From: Aliivibrio finisterrensis_A | Lineage (GTDB): Bacteria > Pseudomonadota > Gammaproteobacteria > Enterobacterales > Vibrionaceae | Length of the DNA: 64,000 nucleotides | Direction: 5' to 3' (one strand) | Assembly (NCBI RefSeq): GCF_004167675.1 | Contig: NZ_SEZQ01000005.1 | Shown here: positions 28,030 to 36,954 of the stretch, one piece after another | How the letters are laid out: each line of letters opens with the position of its first letter | How positions within the stretch are numbered: the stretch's first letter is position 1 | The notes under the pieces: model-generated | What the model was told of the DNA's origin: nothing | Database searches by the model: none | What the model saw: the letters and a program-made list of their open reading frames with translations, nothing else | Translations under genes and position numbers: made by a program

Positions 28030-28626
28030 ATGAGCAAAATCGTACTAGCAACAGGCAACCAAGGTAAGGTTCGTGAAATGGCAGATGTGCTGTCTGACTT
28101 TGGATTTGATGTGGTTGCACAAAGTGAATTCAACGTATCTGATGTAGCAGAAACTGGCACAACCTTTATTGAAAATGCCATTATTAAAGCGCGTCACGCA
28201 GCGAAAGAAACAGGCTTACCGGCGATTGCTGATGATTCAGGCCTAGAGGTCGACGCATTAAATGGGGCACCTGGTGTTTACTCTGCACGTTACTCAGGTG
28301 AAGGCGCAACCGACCAAAAGAACATTGATAAGATGCTAGCAGCAATGGACGGTATTCCTGCAGAAAAACGTACTGCACGCTTTCATTGTGTATTAGTGCT
28401 AATGAAGCACGAGAACGATCCTACGCCACTTATTTGTCATGGTTCATGGGAAGGTCACATTACTACTGAACAACAGGGTGAAAATGGCTTTGGCTATGAC
28501 CCTATCTTCTGGGTAAGTGAAGATAACTGTTCTTCAGCAGAGCTTGAGCCTGCGCGTAAAAAACAACTTTCTCACCGTGGTAAAGCGCTGAAAAAACTGT
28601 TTGCTGCATTAAAGGAAGGTAAATAA
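28030..28626 (+). CDS. rdgB: XTP/dITP pyrophosphatase (RdgB/HAM1)
   Basis: Removes non-canonical purine triphosphates (dITP, XTP) from the nucleotide pool. The 198-aa protein has the N-terminal TGNQGKVREM loop, the ADDSGLEVDALNGAPGVYSARYSG region and GFGYDPIFW, all typical. It is followed by hemW after 3 bp, the usual rdgB-hemW pair. Confidence 0.97.
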   Translation: MSKIVLATGNQGKVREMADVLSDFGFDVVAQSEFNVSDVAETGTTFIENAIIKARHAAKETGLPAIADDSGLEVDALNGAPGVYSARYSGEGATDQKNIDKMLAAMDGIPAEKRTARFHCVLVLMKHENDPTPLICHGSWEGHITTEQQGENGFGYDPIFWVSEDNCSSAELEPARKKQLSHRGKALKKLFAALKEGK

Positions 28627-28629
28627 GTA

Positions 28630-29790
28630 ATGCTAGTTCCACCACCACTAAGCTTATACATTCATATTCCATGGTGTATTCAAAAATGCCCATATTGCGA
28701 TTTCAATTCTCATGCATTGAAAACGACAATCCCTGAAGCGCAATATATTTCAGCGTTAATTGACGATCTTGATACCGATCTTGCGCGTTATGATATGCAA
28801 AATGAATCACGTAAGCTGCACTCTATTTTTATTGGTGGTGGTACACCAAGCTTAATTACCGCTCCTGAGATTAAGCGTTTATTGACAGAAGTTGAAAAAC
28901 GCTTACCTTTTGCTGATGACATCGAAATCACAATGGAAGCGAATCCTGGAACCGTAGAAGCTGGTCGATTCATTGAATACCGTGAAGCGGGCGTTAATCG
29001 CATCTCCATTGGTGTGCAAAGTTTTCAGCAAGAGAAGTTAGAAAAACTGGGACGTATTCACGGTAAAGATGAAGCCATTCGTGCTGCTCGCCTTGCTCAT
29101 GAAGCTGGATTAAACAGCTTCAACCTTGATTTAATGCACGGCTTGCCGAACCAAAGTATTGATGATGCGTTATCTGATTTAAAACAAGCGATTGACCTTA
29201 ATCCGCCACATTTATCTTGGTATCAACTGACGATTGAACCAAACACGGTATTTTATTATAAGCCTCCAACGTTGCCAGATGATGATGATTTATGGGATAT
29301 TTTTGAACAAGGTCACCAAATTCTTGCTGACGCCGGTTATGTTCAATATGAGATCTCAGGCTACAGTAAAGTCGGTTATCAATGCCGACATAATTTGAAT
29401 TATTGGCGCTTTGGGGATTATTTAGGTATTGGTTGCGGGGCTCATGGCAAGCTGAGTTTTGCTGATGGTCGTATTGTTCGAACAACTAAAATCAAGCACC
29501 CACGCGGCTTCTTAGATTTAACGAAACCTTACTTAATTGACGAACAAGAGGTTATAGATCACGATAGACCTTTCGAGTTCTTCATGAACCGTTTTCGTCT
29601 GTTAGAAGCGTGCCCTAAACAAGATTTTATTGATAAAACAGGGTTAGGTTTTGAGTCGATTCAAGAGACGATTGATTGGGCTAAAGAGAAGAAATATCTC
29701 GATGAAACCGAGACGCACTGGCAGATCACAGAGCACGGCAAGTTGTTTTTGAATGATATGTTGGAAGCGTTTGTGAGTGATGAGGATTAA
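28630..29790 (+). CDS. hemW: Radical SAM heme chaperone HemW
   Basis: Related to coproporphyrinogen III oxidase HemN but acts as a heme chaperone. The 386-aa protein has the radical-SAM cluster ligands C16, C20 and C23 (CxxxCxxC) after YIHIPW, followed by FIGGGTPS and the GVQSF segment. The lack of the extra N-terminal HemN region and the rdgB neighbour support HemW. Confidence 0.95.
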   Translation: MLVPPPLSLYIHIPWCIQKCPYCDFNSHALKTTIPEAQYISALIDDLDTDLARYDMQNESRKLHSIFIGGGTPSLITAPEIKRLLTEVEKRLPFADDIEITMEANPGTVEAGRFIEYREAGVNRISIGVQSFQQEKLEKLGRIHGKDEAIRAARLAHEAGLNSFNLDLMHGLPNQSIDDALSDLKQAIDLNPPHLSWYQLTIEPNTVFYYKPPTLPDDDDLWDIFEQGHQILADAGYVQYEISGYSKVGYQCRHNLNYWRFGDYLGIGCGAHGKLSFADGRIVRTTKIKHPRGFLDLTKPYLIDEQEVIDHDRPFEFFMNRFRLLEACPKQDFIDKTGLGFESIQETIDWAKEKKYLDETETHWQITEHGKLFLNDMLEAFVSDED

Positions 29791-29831
29791 TCTCTTAACT
29801 AGAGACTATATCGCTTCGCGCTAGAAACTAT

Positions 29832-29866
29832 AAGAGCAGTAAACATGTAATTTACTGCTCTTTCTA
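29832..29866. terminator. Bidirectional terminator between hemW and glsB
   Basis: AAGAGCAGTAAA and TTTACTGCTCTT form a 12-bp stem with T runs on either side; the two genes are convergent. Confidence 0.88.
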
Positions 29867-29867
29867 T

Positions 29868-30788
29868 CTAAAATATCGAACGACCAATACGTTCTGAAAG
29901 CAGCTCTAACGCTTTAGTGCCAGCTAACGAATTCCCTGATGGATCCAACTCTGGCGACCATACCGCTATCGTCATCTCACCAGGAACTATCGCGATAATA
30001 CCACCACCAACACCGGATTTACCTGGCATACCAACACGATACGCAAACTCACCTGCACCATCATATAAACCACACGTCGCCATTAATGCATTAATTTGCT
30101 TACTCTGCATTGGTGTGATGATGAACTCATCTGTCTCAGGTTGAATGCCTTTATTGGCTAAATAGCCAAACGTTCTTGCCAAATCAACACAGCTCATATT
30201 TAGCGCACAAGCGTGAAAGTAATTCTTTAATACTGGCATCACTTCATTATCGAAGTTACCAAATGAGCGCATCAAATAGGCAATCGATGCATTTCGATCA
30301 CTGTGATCCATTTCTGAATTCGCTACCGCTCGATCATACATAATATGTTCATTACCTGAGAGCTTACGTACAAATTCTAATAGTCTGTGTTTAGGAGCAG
30401 AAAATCGACTGTAGAGCATATCTGAAATAACAATCGCACCAGCATTAATAAAAGGATTACGTGGAACCCCCTGCTCCATTTCAAGCTGAATCAATGAGTT
30501 AAATGCCTGTCCTGAAGGCTCTTTTCCAACGCGTTGCCATAATTCTTCTGGCTGATATAACTCCATAGCGAGCGTTAAACTCAATGCCTTTGAGATTGAT
30601 TGGATCGAAAAACACTCTTCTGCATCACCAGAGATAATGACTTCACCATCGTTGGTATATACGGCAATGCCTAATTTATCACTCGGAACACAAGCCAGCG
30701 CTGGAATATAGTCTGCTACTTTTCCTTGTCCAATAAGAGGACGCACTTCATTCAAAATATCATCTAATATTTGTTTTGTTGGCTTCAT
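29868..30788 (-). CDS. glsB: Glutaminase (beta-lactamase-like fold)
   Basis: Hydrolyses glutamine to glutamate and ammonia. From ATG 30788 (MKPTKQILDDIL) the protein is 306 aa, the length of bacterial Gls; the ORF continues upstream to 30833 but across the trmB terminator. The Ser-x-x-Lys catalytic motif is seen in SIQSISKALSL, with YN/NPF segments and the PGKSGVGGG motif near the C-terminus. Confidence 0.95.
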   Translation of the reverse strand: MKPTKQILDDILNEVRPLIGQGKVADYIPALACVPSDKLGIAVYTNDGEVIISGDAEECFSIQSISKALSLTLAMELYQPEELWQRVGKEPSGQAFNSLIQLEMEQGVPRNPFINAGAIVISDMLYSRFSAPKHRLLEFVRKLSGNEHIMYDRAVANSEMDHSDRNASIAYLMRSFGNFDNEVMPVLKNYFHACALNMSCVDLARTFGYLANKGIQPETDEFIITPMQSKQINALMATCGLYDGAGEFAYRVGMPGKSGVGGGIIAIVPGEMTIAVWSPELDPSGNSLAGTKALELLSERIGRSIF

Positions 30789-30817
30789 TATTTTTACTTC
30801 CTTTTGATAGCAAGGAC

Positions 30818-30846
30818 AAAAAAGCCAACACAAAGGTTGGCTTTAG
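30818..30846 (-). terminator. Terminator after trmB
   Basis: AAAGCCAAC-ACAAA-GGTTGGCTTT stem followed on the minus strand by a T run; it lies in the glsB leader. Confidence 0.88.
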
Positions 30847-30918
30847 TACTTATTTAAATTGGCATAAGAGCCATGCAGCGCTTATCGTGCGCTGTCATAC
30901 CGTTTGAAAATAAACGGA

Positions 30919-31635
30919 TTATGCGTTACGACGGAATTTAATATCCCATACGCCATGACCTAAACGGTGGCCACGTGCTTCAAATTTTGTTAACGGACGT
31001 TCATCAGGACGAGGAATGAAATCACCATCAGTTGCGATGTTCTCGTAACCCGGTGCTACATTCATTACTTCGATCATATGTTCTGCGTAGTTTTCCCAGT
31101 CAGTTGCCATGTGGAAAATACCATCTGAATTTAGCTTAGGACGGATCATCTCTGCAAACTCAGCTTTAACAATACGACGCTTATGATGACGCGCTTTATG
31201 CCATGGGTCAGGGAAGAACAGCTGTAATGTATGTACAGATGAATCAGGGATCATTGATTCAAATACTTCAACTGCATCGTGACACATTACACGTAAGTTA
31301 GTTACGCCAGCTTCTTTTGCTGCTGCAAGACATGCGCCAACGCCAGGGCGATGAACTTCGATGCCAAGGAAATTAAGTTCTGGTGCTTTTTTCGCCATCT
31401 CAACCAAAGATGCACCCATACCAAAACCGATTTCTAAAACGACAGGGTTGTTGTTACCAAACACCTCGTTCCAATCAAGCATTTGCTCAACGAAATCGAT
31501 ACCCATGTTAGACCAGCACTCAGTAATAGCGCCTTCTTGGCCTTTCGTTAAACGTCCTTCGCGGCGTACAAAGCTGCGAATTTTACGAACAATTTTACCT
31601 TCTTCGGTAAAGTCGTTTTTAGTCACTTCAGTCAT
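30919..31635 (-). CDS. trmB: tRNA (guanine(46)-N7)-methyltransferase
   Basis: Methylates G46 in the variable loop of tRNAs. The 238-aa protein has the SAM-binding motif VLEIGFGMGASLVEMA and the family motif FFPDPWHKARHHKRR. It is divergent from mutY, as in E. coli and vibrios. Confidence 0.97.
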   Translation of the reverse strand: MTEVTKNDFTEEGKIVRKIRSFVRREGRLTKGQEGAITECWSNMGIDFVEQMLDWNEVFGNNNPVVLEIGFGMGASLVEMAKKAPELNFLGIEVHRPGVGACLAAAKEAGVTNLRVMCHDAVEVFESMIPDSSVHTLQLFFPDPWHKARHHKRRIVKAEFAEMIRPKLNSDGIFHMATDWENYAEHMIEVMNVAPGYENIATDGDFIPRPDERPLTKFEARGHRLGHGVWDIKFRRNA

Positions 31636-31853
31636 GATTGGATAACCTGGTTATTCTCTGAACAAGGATTGTGGATCCGGCATTATCCAAAGTTTAGCCC
31701 AGTGTTCAAGTATTATCTTTGCTTTTCGCTATAAACAAGCTCAATTAAGGTAATTATCTCCCTTAATTAATAACCCTATTTTCTATCGGGTGTACAAAGC
31801 CACCACAGTGTGATGAGATCACAGTTAATTATAAAAATATGATCGAGCATGTC

Positions 31854-32906
31854 ATGACTTCTTTTTCTCACGCCATTCTAGAGTGGTACGACAATTACGG
31901 CCGTAAGACCTTGCCTTGGCAATTAAATAAAACGCCTTATAAAGTATGGTTGTCAGAAATCATGCTACAGCAAACCCAAGTCACCACTGTTATTCCCTAC
32001 TTTGAGCGCTTCATGGCTCGTTTCCCAACGGTTGTTGATTTAGCCAATGCGGAACAAGATGAGGTATTGCATTTATGGACTGGACTTGGTTATTACGCTC
32101 GCGCCCGAAACTTACATAAAGCGGCACAGATCATTGCTGAACAATATAATGGGAAGTTTCCAGAAACCATTGAAGAAGTCATTGCTCTTCCCGGTATTGG
32201 GCGCTCTACTGCTGGCGCTGTTTTGTCATTATCATTAAAACAACACCACCCTATTTTAGATGGTAATGTAAAGCGAACCTTATCTCGTTGCTTTGCTATT
32301 GAAGGTTGGTCAGGTAAAAAATCCGTTGAAAATGCCATGTGGGAGGTAGCAGAAGAGCATACTCCTAAAGAAGGTGTTGAGCGTTATAATCAAGCCATGA
32401 TGGATATGGGGGCGATTGTCTGTACTCGTTCTAAGCCTAAGTGTGAGATTTGCCCAGTGAATGATCTCTGCCAAGCAAAAGCCCAAGATCGTCAATTAGA
32501 GTTTCCGACTAAAAAACCTAAAAAAGACAAACCAACCAAAGAGGCATGGTTTGCTATCTACTATCATGATGGTGAGGTGTTACTAGAACAGCGACCTCAA
32601 ACTGGTATCTGGGGAGGATTATATTGTTTCCCTGAACAACCAGAAAATACGTTAAATGATCTCTCTGATCGTTATGGTATGGACGTAAAATCAAGCCAAC
32701 AATTGATTGCTTTTCGTCATACTTTTAGTCATTACCACCTAGATATCACTCCCGTACTTATCACTCTGAACAAGAAACCGAACATGGTGATGGAAGGAAC
32801 GCGTGGAGTTTGGTATAACTTATCCCAACCAATGACGGTAGGATTAGCAGCGCCAGTTCAAAAACTGCTGGATGCTTTACCGTTCGAAATTTCTAATGGA
32901 GAATAA
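31854..32906 (+). CDS. mutY: Adenine DNA glycosylase MutY
   Basis: Removes adenine mispaired with 8-oxoguanine. From ATG 31854 (MTSFSHAILEW) 350 aa; an in-frame ATG at 31839 is also possible. The helix-hairpin-helix LPGIGRSTAGAVLS, catalytic Asp in ILDGNVKRTL, and the 4Fe-4S ligands CTRSKPKCEICPVNDLC are present, with a C-terminal NUDIX-like 8-oxoG recognition domain. yggX starts 2 bp after the stop, then mltC, the conserved mutY-yggX-mltC cluster. Confidence 0.97.
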   Translation: MTSFSHAILEWYDNYGRKTLPWQLNKTPYKVWLSEIMLQQTQVTTVIPYFERFMARFPTVVDLANAEQDEVLHLWTGLGYYARARNLHKAAQIIAEQYNGKFPETIEEVIALPGIGRSTAGAVLSLSLKQHHPILDGNVKRTLSRCFAIEGWSGKKSVENAMWEVAEEHTPKEGVERYNQAMMDMGAIVCTRSKPKCEICPVNDLCQAKAQDRQLEFPTKKPKKDKPTKEAWFAIYYHDGEVLLEQRPQTGIWGGLYCFPEQPENTLNDLSDRYGMDVKSSQQLIAFRHTFSHYHLDITPVLITLNKKPNMVMEGTRGVWYNLSQPMTVGLAAPVQKLLDALPFEISNGE

Positions 32907-32908
32907 CC

Positions 32909-33181
32909 ATGAGTCGCACTGTATTTTGCGTTCTTTTAAATAAAGAAGCCGATGGCCTAGATTTTCAACTTTACCCTGGTGAACTAGGTAAGCGTATTTT
33001 TGATAACATCTCCAAAGAAGCATGGGCTCAATGGCAGCATAAACAAACGATGCTGATCAATGAAAAGAAATTAAACATGATGGATCCTGAGCACCGTAAA
33101 TTGCTAGAAACAGAAATGGAAGGTTTCTTGTTTGATGGTAAAGACGTTGTTATCGATGGCTACACACCACCAAGCAAATAA
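32909..33181 (+). CDS. yggX: Fe(II)-trafficking protein YggX
   Basis: A 90-aa protein of the YggX family (VFCVLLNKEADGLDF; WAQWQHKQTMLINEKKLN), which protects iron-sulfur clusters from oxidative damage. Directly downstream of mutY, itself an Fe-S protein. A terminator follows at 33191. Confidence 0.96.
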   Translation: MSRTVFCVLLNKEADGLDFQLYPGELGKRIFDNISKEAWAQWQHKQTMLINEKKLNMMDPEHRKLLETEMEGFLFDGKDVVIDGYTPPSK

Positions 33182-33190
33182 TTTATAATA

Positions 33191-33221
33191 AATAAAGCAG
33201 TCTAATGACTGCTTTATTTTT
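33191..33221 (+). terminator. Terminator after yggX
   Basis: AATAAAGCAGTC and GACTGCTTTATT form a 12-bp stem followed by TTT; ends the mutY-yggX message or attenuates read-through into mltC. Confidence 0.85.
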
Positions 33222-33239
33222 ATCTATTTCAGTACTATA

Positions 33240-33267
33240 CCCAAGTAACCTCAAGGTGCTTGGGTAT
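33240..33267. repeat. CCCAAG...CTTGGG inverted repeat upstream of mltC
   Basis: CCCAAG-TAACCTCAAGGTG-CTTGGG with a nested CCTCAAGG. Sequences of this type recur between genes in vibrios (family knowledge); only one copy is evident here. It may act as a transcript hairpin. Confidence 0.45.
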
Positions 33268-33318
33268 ATGCACTTCTGCCGTTAATCTAATTATTGAATT
33301 CTTATCTATATTGTTTTT

Positions 33319-34455
33319 ATGAAAAAAATTATCCTGATTGCTTCCGCTTGCCTTTTTCTTACCAGTTGTAGCCGAGAATCAATAGAATCTACTTTTGGGG
33401 TAAACTACGATACCACTAACCGTTTTGCCAAAAATCTAGCACCTTTACCTGGCCAATTCACTAAAGATAGTAAAGCGTTAGATTCGCTTATTAGTAGTTT
33501 TAGCGGCAATGTTGAAAAACGCTGGGGAAAAAATAACTTAGTGATTGCCGGAAAAAGCTCTTACGTAAAATACACTGATGGTTATCTAAGTCGCTCTCAA
33601 GTTAACTTTTCAACGGGTCAAGTTACTGTTGAAACCGTCGCTGGAACAGAGCCAAAAGCACATTTACGCCAAGCTATTATTACCACCCTTTTAACACCTG
33701 ATGACCCTGTAGGTGTCGATCTTTACTCTGATGCCGCAGTGACTCTCGGTGGAAAGCCGTTTTTATACCAACAGGTTGTCGATCAAGATAATAAACCGAT
33801 TGAATGGTCTTGGCGCGCTAGCCGTTATGCTGATTACCTCATCGCTCACCATTTAAAAACCAAAAATATTGACTATAAAAAAGCTTATTATGTTGATATC
33901 CCTATGGTTAAAAACCACACTCAGCTACGAGAATATCAATATGCTGATATTGTTCGTGATGCATCTCAACGTTATGACATCCCTGAAGATCTTATTTATT
34001 CTATTATTAGAACCGAAAGTAGTTTTAACCCTTATGCGGTAAGTTGGGCAAATGCGTACGGCTTAATGCAAGTGGTTCCTAAAACAGCAGGCCGTGATGT
34101 ATTTAAGCTAGTTAAGAATAAACCGGGAGATCCAACACCCGAGTATCTTTTCAACCCTCATAACAATATTGATACAGGAACGGCTTACTTTTATATTTTA
34201 AAAACGCGTTACTTAAAAGACATTCGTAACCCAGTATCTAAACAATACAGCATGATTTCAGCCTATAATGGTGGAGCCGGTGGCGTATTTACTACCTTTA
34301 GTAGTAGCCGAAGTCGTGCAATTCAAGATATTAATAGCTTAAATCCAAATCAAGTGTATTGGGCTTTAACCAAAAAACACAAAAATGCGGAAGCTCGTCG
34401 CTATTTAGAGAAGGTTACCGCGTTTAAAAAAGAGTTTAATTCAGGGCAGATTTAG
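33319..34455 (+). CDS. mltC: Membrane-bound lytic murein transglycosylase C
   Basis: Outer-membrane lipoprotein that cleaves peptidoglycan glycan strands to 1,6-anhydro products. The 378-aa protein has a lipoprotein signal with lipobox LTSC near residue 17, an MltC N-terminal domain and a C-terminal SLT domain with the catalytic Glu in IRTESSFNPYA and the GLMQV and SAYNGG segments. Third gene of the conserved mutY-yggX-mltC cluster. Confidence 0.95.
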   Translation: MKKIILIASACLFLTSCSRESIESTFGVNYDTTNRFAKNLAPLPGQFTKDSKALDSLISSFSGNVEKRWGKNNLVIAGKSSYVKYTDGYLSRSQVNFSTGQVTVETVAGTEPKAHLRQAIITTLLTPDDPVGVDLYSDAAVTLGGKPFLYQQVVDQDNKPIEWSWRASRYADYLIAHHLKTKNIDYKKAYYVDIPMVKNHTQLREYQYADIVRDASQRYDIPEDLIYSIIRTESSFNPYAVSWANAYGLMQVVPKTAGRDVFKLVKNKPGDPTPEYLFNPHNNIDTGTAYFYILKTRYLKDIRNPVSKQYSMISAYNGGAGGVFTTFSSSRSRAIQDINSLNPNQVYWALTKKHKNAEARRYLEKVTAFKKEFNSGQI

Positions 34456-34525
34456 CGATAAAATCACCTATTCGATGAATTATCAATCAAACAATCAAAA
34501 AAAGAGACGATTTTGAAAAAAAAAG

Positions 34526-34554
34526 TTGACGGTTGAGGCAAAAATCCGTTTAAT
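34526..34554 (+). promoter_or_regulatory. Strong promoter of the tRNA cluster
   Basis: TTGACG (34526-34531), a 17-bp spacer and TTTAAT (34549-34554), followed by a GC-rich discriminator (AGCGCTCG) and the first tRNA 10 bp downstream. This is the layout of stringently controlled stable-RNA promoters. Confidence 0.8.
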
Positions 34555-34564
34555 AGCGCTCGTT

Positions 34565-34640
34565 GCCCGGATAGCTCAGTCGGTAGAGCAGAGGATTGAA
34601 AATCCTCGTGTCGGTGGTTCGATTCCGCCTCCGGGCACCA
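34565..34640 (+). tRNA. tRNA-Phe (GAA)
   Basis: 76-nt cloverleaf; anticodon loop TTGAAAA gives GAA. Acceptor stem GCCCGGA/TCCGGGC; CCA is encoded. The body matches the other two tRNA-Phe copies, but the acceptor stem differs. Confidence 0.97.
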
Positions 34641-34716
34641 TACAATAAGATTGTTGGTGTAGTTCTAGATTTATTAACTAAATGCTAGATCACGAATAGT
34701 CAAAAGAATTTAGTGT

Positions 34717-34792
<76 letters not shown>

Positions 34793-34799
34793 TTCTTTT

Positions 34800-34875
34800 G
34801 CCTCGATAGCTCAGTCGGTAGAGCAGAGGATTGAAAATCCTCGTGTCGGTGGTTCGATTCCGCCTCGAGGCACCA
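34800..34875 (+). tRNA. tRNA-Phe (GAA), variant acceptor stem
   Basis: Same body as the first Phe gene but acceptor GCCTCGA/TCGAGGC, with both strands changed so pairing is kept. CCA encoded. Only 7 bp separate it from the preceding Thr gene. Confidence 0.97.
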
Positions 34876-34881
34876 TACAAT

Positions 34882-34957
34882 TCCCTTTTAGTTCAGTTGG
34901 TAGAACGGCGGACTGTTAATCCGTATGTCGCTGGTTCAAGTCCAGCAAAGGGAGCCA
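34882..34957 (+). tRNA. tRNA-Asn (GTT)
   Basis: 76-nt cloverleaf, anticodon loop CTGTTAA giving GTT, acceptor TCCCTTT/AAAGGGA, encoded CCA. Confidence 0.97.
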
Positions 34958-35000
34958 TACAATTTAGTCTTTATAGTTTAAAGATTAATAAAAAATTAGT

Positions 35001-35076
<76 letters not shown>

Positions 35077-35108
35077 TTTCTTCCTTGTAAGAAGAACACA
35101 AAATCTGT

Positions 35109-35184
35109 TCCCTTTTAGTTCAGTTGGTAGAACGGCGGACTGTTAATCCGTATGTCGCTGGTTCAAGTCCAGCAAAGGGAGCCA
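35109..35184 (+). tRNA. tRNA-Asn (GTT)
   Basis: Identical in sequence to the gene at 34882. Confidence 0.97.
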
Positions 35185-35259
35185 TATTCAAAAATCTTGT
35201 CGTAAGATGAGGTTTTCTTATCACTGATTTAATTCAGTGATAGCAAAAAAATTAAGTGT

Positions 35260-35335
<76 letters not shown>

Positions 35336-35342
35336 TTTTTTT

Positions 35343-35418
35343 GCCTCGATAGCTCAGTCGGTAGAGCAGAGGATTGAAAATCCTCGTGTCGGTGGTTCGA
35401 TTCCGCCTCGAGGCACCA
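35343..35418 (+). tRNA. tRNA-Phe (GAA), variant acceptor stem
   Basis: Same as the copy at 34800 (acceptor GCCTCGA/TCGAGGC). The Thr-Phe-Asn order repeats here, pointing to tandem duplication of that triplet. Confidence 0.97.
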
Positions 35419-35425
35419 TTACAAT

Positions 35426-35501
35426 TCCCTTTTAGTTCAGTTGGTAGAACGGCGGACTGTTAATCCGTATGTCGCTGGTTCAAGTCCAGCAAAGGGAGCC
35501 A
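35426..35501 (+). tRNA. tRNA-Asn (GTT)
   Basis: Third identical Asn copy, last gene of the cluster. Confidence 0.97.
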
Positions 35502-35505
35502 TATT

Positions 35506-35538
35506 AAAAAGCCTCATCATTTGATGAGGCTTTTTTTA
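35506..35538 (+). terminator. Terminator of the tRNA cluster
   Basis: AAAAAGCCTCATCA and TGATGAGGCTTTTT stem with a run of seven T, directly after the last tRNA-Asn. Confidence 0.93.
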
Positions 35539-35609
35539 TGCTTGTTATTTATTAAATGCAGCACTACCATACCTCCCATTCGTATTGGCTCTTCATCTAA
35601 GGTTAAACA

Positions 35610-35996
35610 ATGACTGATACTCCATCAGGAAAACCAGGCAACACTGGTATCAAGCGTGTAATCAAAGCGACAGGTTTTTCTATTCAAGGTCTTAAAGCTG
35701 CTTTTAAACACGAAGCTGCCATCCGCCAAGAGTTAGCGATGCTCGTTATTGCAACGCCTATTGCCCTACTTTTAGATGTGACTGTAGTAGAAAAAATCTT
35801 ATTGGTTGGTGTGTTTGTTCTTATCTTTATGATTGAGCTTTTAAACTCGGCGATAGAAGCGGTTGTAGACCGTATAGGCCCTGAACATCATGAATTAAGT
35901 GGCAGAGCTAAAGATATTGGCTCTGCGGCTGTATTTGTCGCTCTGTGCTTTGCTGGCTTTACTTGGTTAATGATCCTAGGCAGCAACTACCTTTAA
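35610..35996 (+). CDS. dgkA: Diacylglycerol kinase
   Basis: Small inner-membrane enzyme that phosphorylates diacylglycerol for phospholipid recycling. The 128-aa protein has an amphipathic N-terminus (RVIKATGFSIQGLKAAFKHEAAIRQE region), the catalytic segment ELLNSAIEAVVDRIG and three membrane helices. Confidence 0.96.
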   Translation: MTDTPSGKPGNTGIKRVIKATGFSIQGLKAAFKHEAAIRQELAMLVIATPIALLLDVTVVEKILLVGVFVLIFMIELLNSAIEAVVDRIGPEHHELSGRAKDIGSAAVFVALCFAGFTWLMILGSNYL

Positions 35997-36017
35997 TTAA
36001 TTATAAGGACGATTCTA

Positions 36018-36275
36018 ATGAACCCTATTATTCAAACATTAAAAGAACACAATGTTAGTGATGAGAAGATCGCTGAAGTATTTCAAACGCTAACACAAAA
36101 TCCATTAGCAGCAATGGCTATCATTCAAAGCTTAGGTATTCCCCAAGAAAAGCTGCAACCGCTAATGATGCAAGTGATGACAAATCCAAGCTTAATTAAA
36201 GAAGCTGTAGAAGAACTAGGTTTAGATTTCTCTAAAGTAGAAGAAGCAAAAGCAAAGCTTGAAGAGAATCAATAA
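36018..36275 (+). CDS. DUF2999-like small helical protein
   Basis: An 85-aa protein, predicted all-helical, with the repeated pattern LTQNPLAAMAIIQSLGIP and VMTNPSLIKEAVEELGLD. I recognise it as a Vibrionaceae-type DUF2999 protein; function unknown. It lies 22 bp after dgkA with its own AAGGA-type site, and a terminator follows, so the two form one operon. Confidence 0.75.
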   Translation: MNPIIQTLKEHNVSDEKIAEVFQTLTQNPLAAMAIIQSLGIPQEKLQPLMMQVMTNPSLIKEAVEELGLDFSKVEEAKAKLEENQ

Positions 36276-36296
36276 ATCTTTTCAATGAGTAATACT

Positions 36297-36326
36297 AAAG
36301 CCCTGACTTCGGTTGGGGCTTTTTTA
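36297..36326 (+). terminator. Terminator of dgkA operon
   Basis: AAAGCCC...GGGGCTTT stem around a TTCGG-containing loop, then a T run. Confidence 0.85.
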
Positions 36327-36358
36327 TATCGAGAGATCGATGGTGTGCTTTCTATATT

Positions 36359-36463
36359 CCAGATACAACAAAGCCCCGATTTTCATCGAGGCTTTGTCAT
36401 TTAAATATGGTACCGGTAGGCGGACTTGAACCGCCACTCCTTTCGGAAACGGATTTTGAATCC
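36359..36463. repeat. Left attachment repeat (105 bp, with tRNA-Leu 3' end)
   Basis: Identical over 105 bp to 53251-53355. It contains a terminator hairpin (about 36369-36396) and the 3' part of a tRNA-Leu. The matching bases stop where the anticodon stem begins to be needed, so this is the displaced 3' end left by integration into the tRNA gene. Confidence 0.95.
36408..36463 (-). pseudogene. tRNA-Leu 3' fragment at the left end
   Basis: 56 nt identical to the 3' end of the intact tRNA-Leu at 53300-53384, including the T-arm and CCA. The 5' half is replaced by element DNA (TTAACGCTTCGC onward). It cannot make a tRNA. Confidence 0.93.
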
Positions 36464-36954
36464 TTAACGCTTCGCTAATTCCGTGTATGTGCAATCACTA
36501 GAAGTTATATCCATACAGAAATCCATGTCAACTACCCTGCATGAAATGCACTGCTCAATAGCGCAAGCAGCCTCTCATAGCCCTATCTCGTTTGACCATA
36601 GTTCACCACAAGAACTTAGGACTAAACCACTCTGAAAAGCGATTTAATCAATCCTTAAAACTGGCTGATATTTAATTGTATTCAGTAGGATCTAGTCAGT
36701 ATTAATTTAGGATTTAGATATATAAAATGCGATTAAATTAATTTTAAATACACACATAATTAGTTAGAAAAAATAACAACATCACACCTAAGAATATATT
36801 AAATAATCCGAATTAAACTGAACTGAACTCGCCATAAAGTTCCGGTCAAAAATCAAAGACTATCCATGTTAAATCACAAATTTGAGTAAATCATACTTTA
36901 CAAGATGATTTAACCGGAATACTATAAATAAATGTTCCGGTGAGATTGTAGGTT
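36464..36954. promoter_or_regulatory. Left-end region of the element and promoter of the restriction gene
   Basis: 491 bp without a gene. Three copies of TTCCGGT or its complement lie near the end: 36840-36846, 36913-36919 (complement) and 36935-36941. The last two form an inverted repeat around an AT-rich TATAAA-like segment, just before the start at 36955, a likely operator over the promoter. The remainder shows nothing I can name; integrase arm sites would be expected here. Confidence 0.5.

Noticed and set aside
36464..36480. CGCTTCGCTAA at the left end as part of the dispersed repeat family
   Set aside because: Only a short match to the TCGCTTCGCT core; no outer or inner arms.
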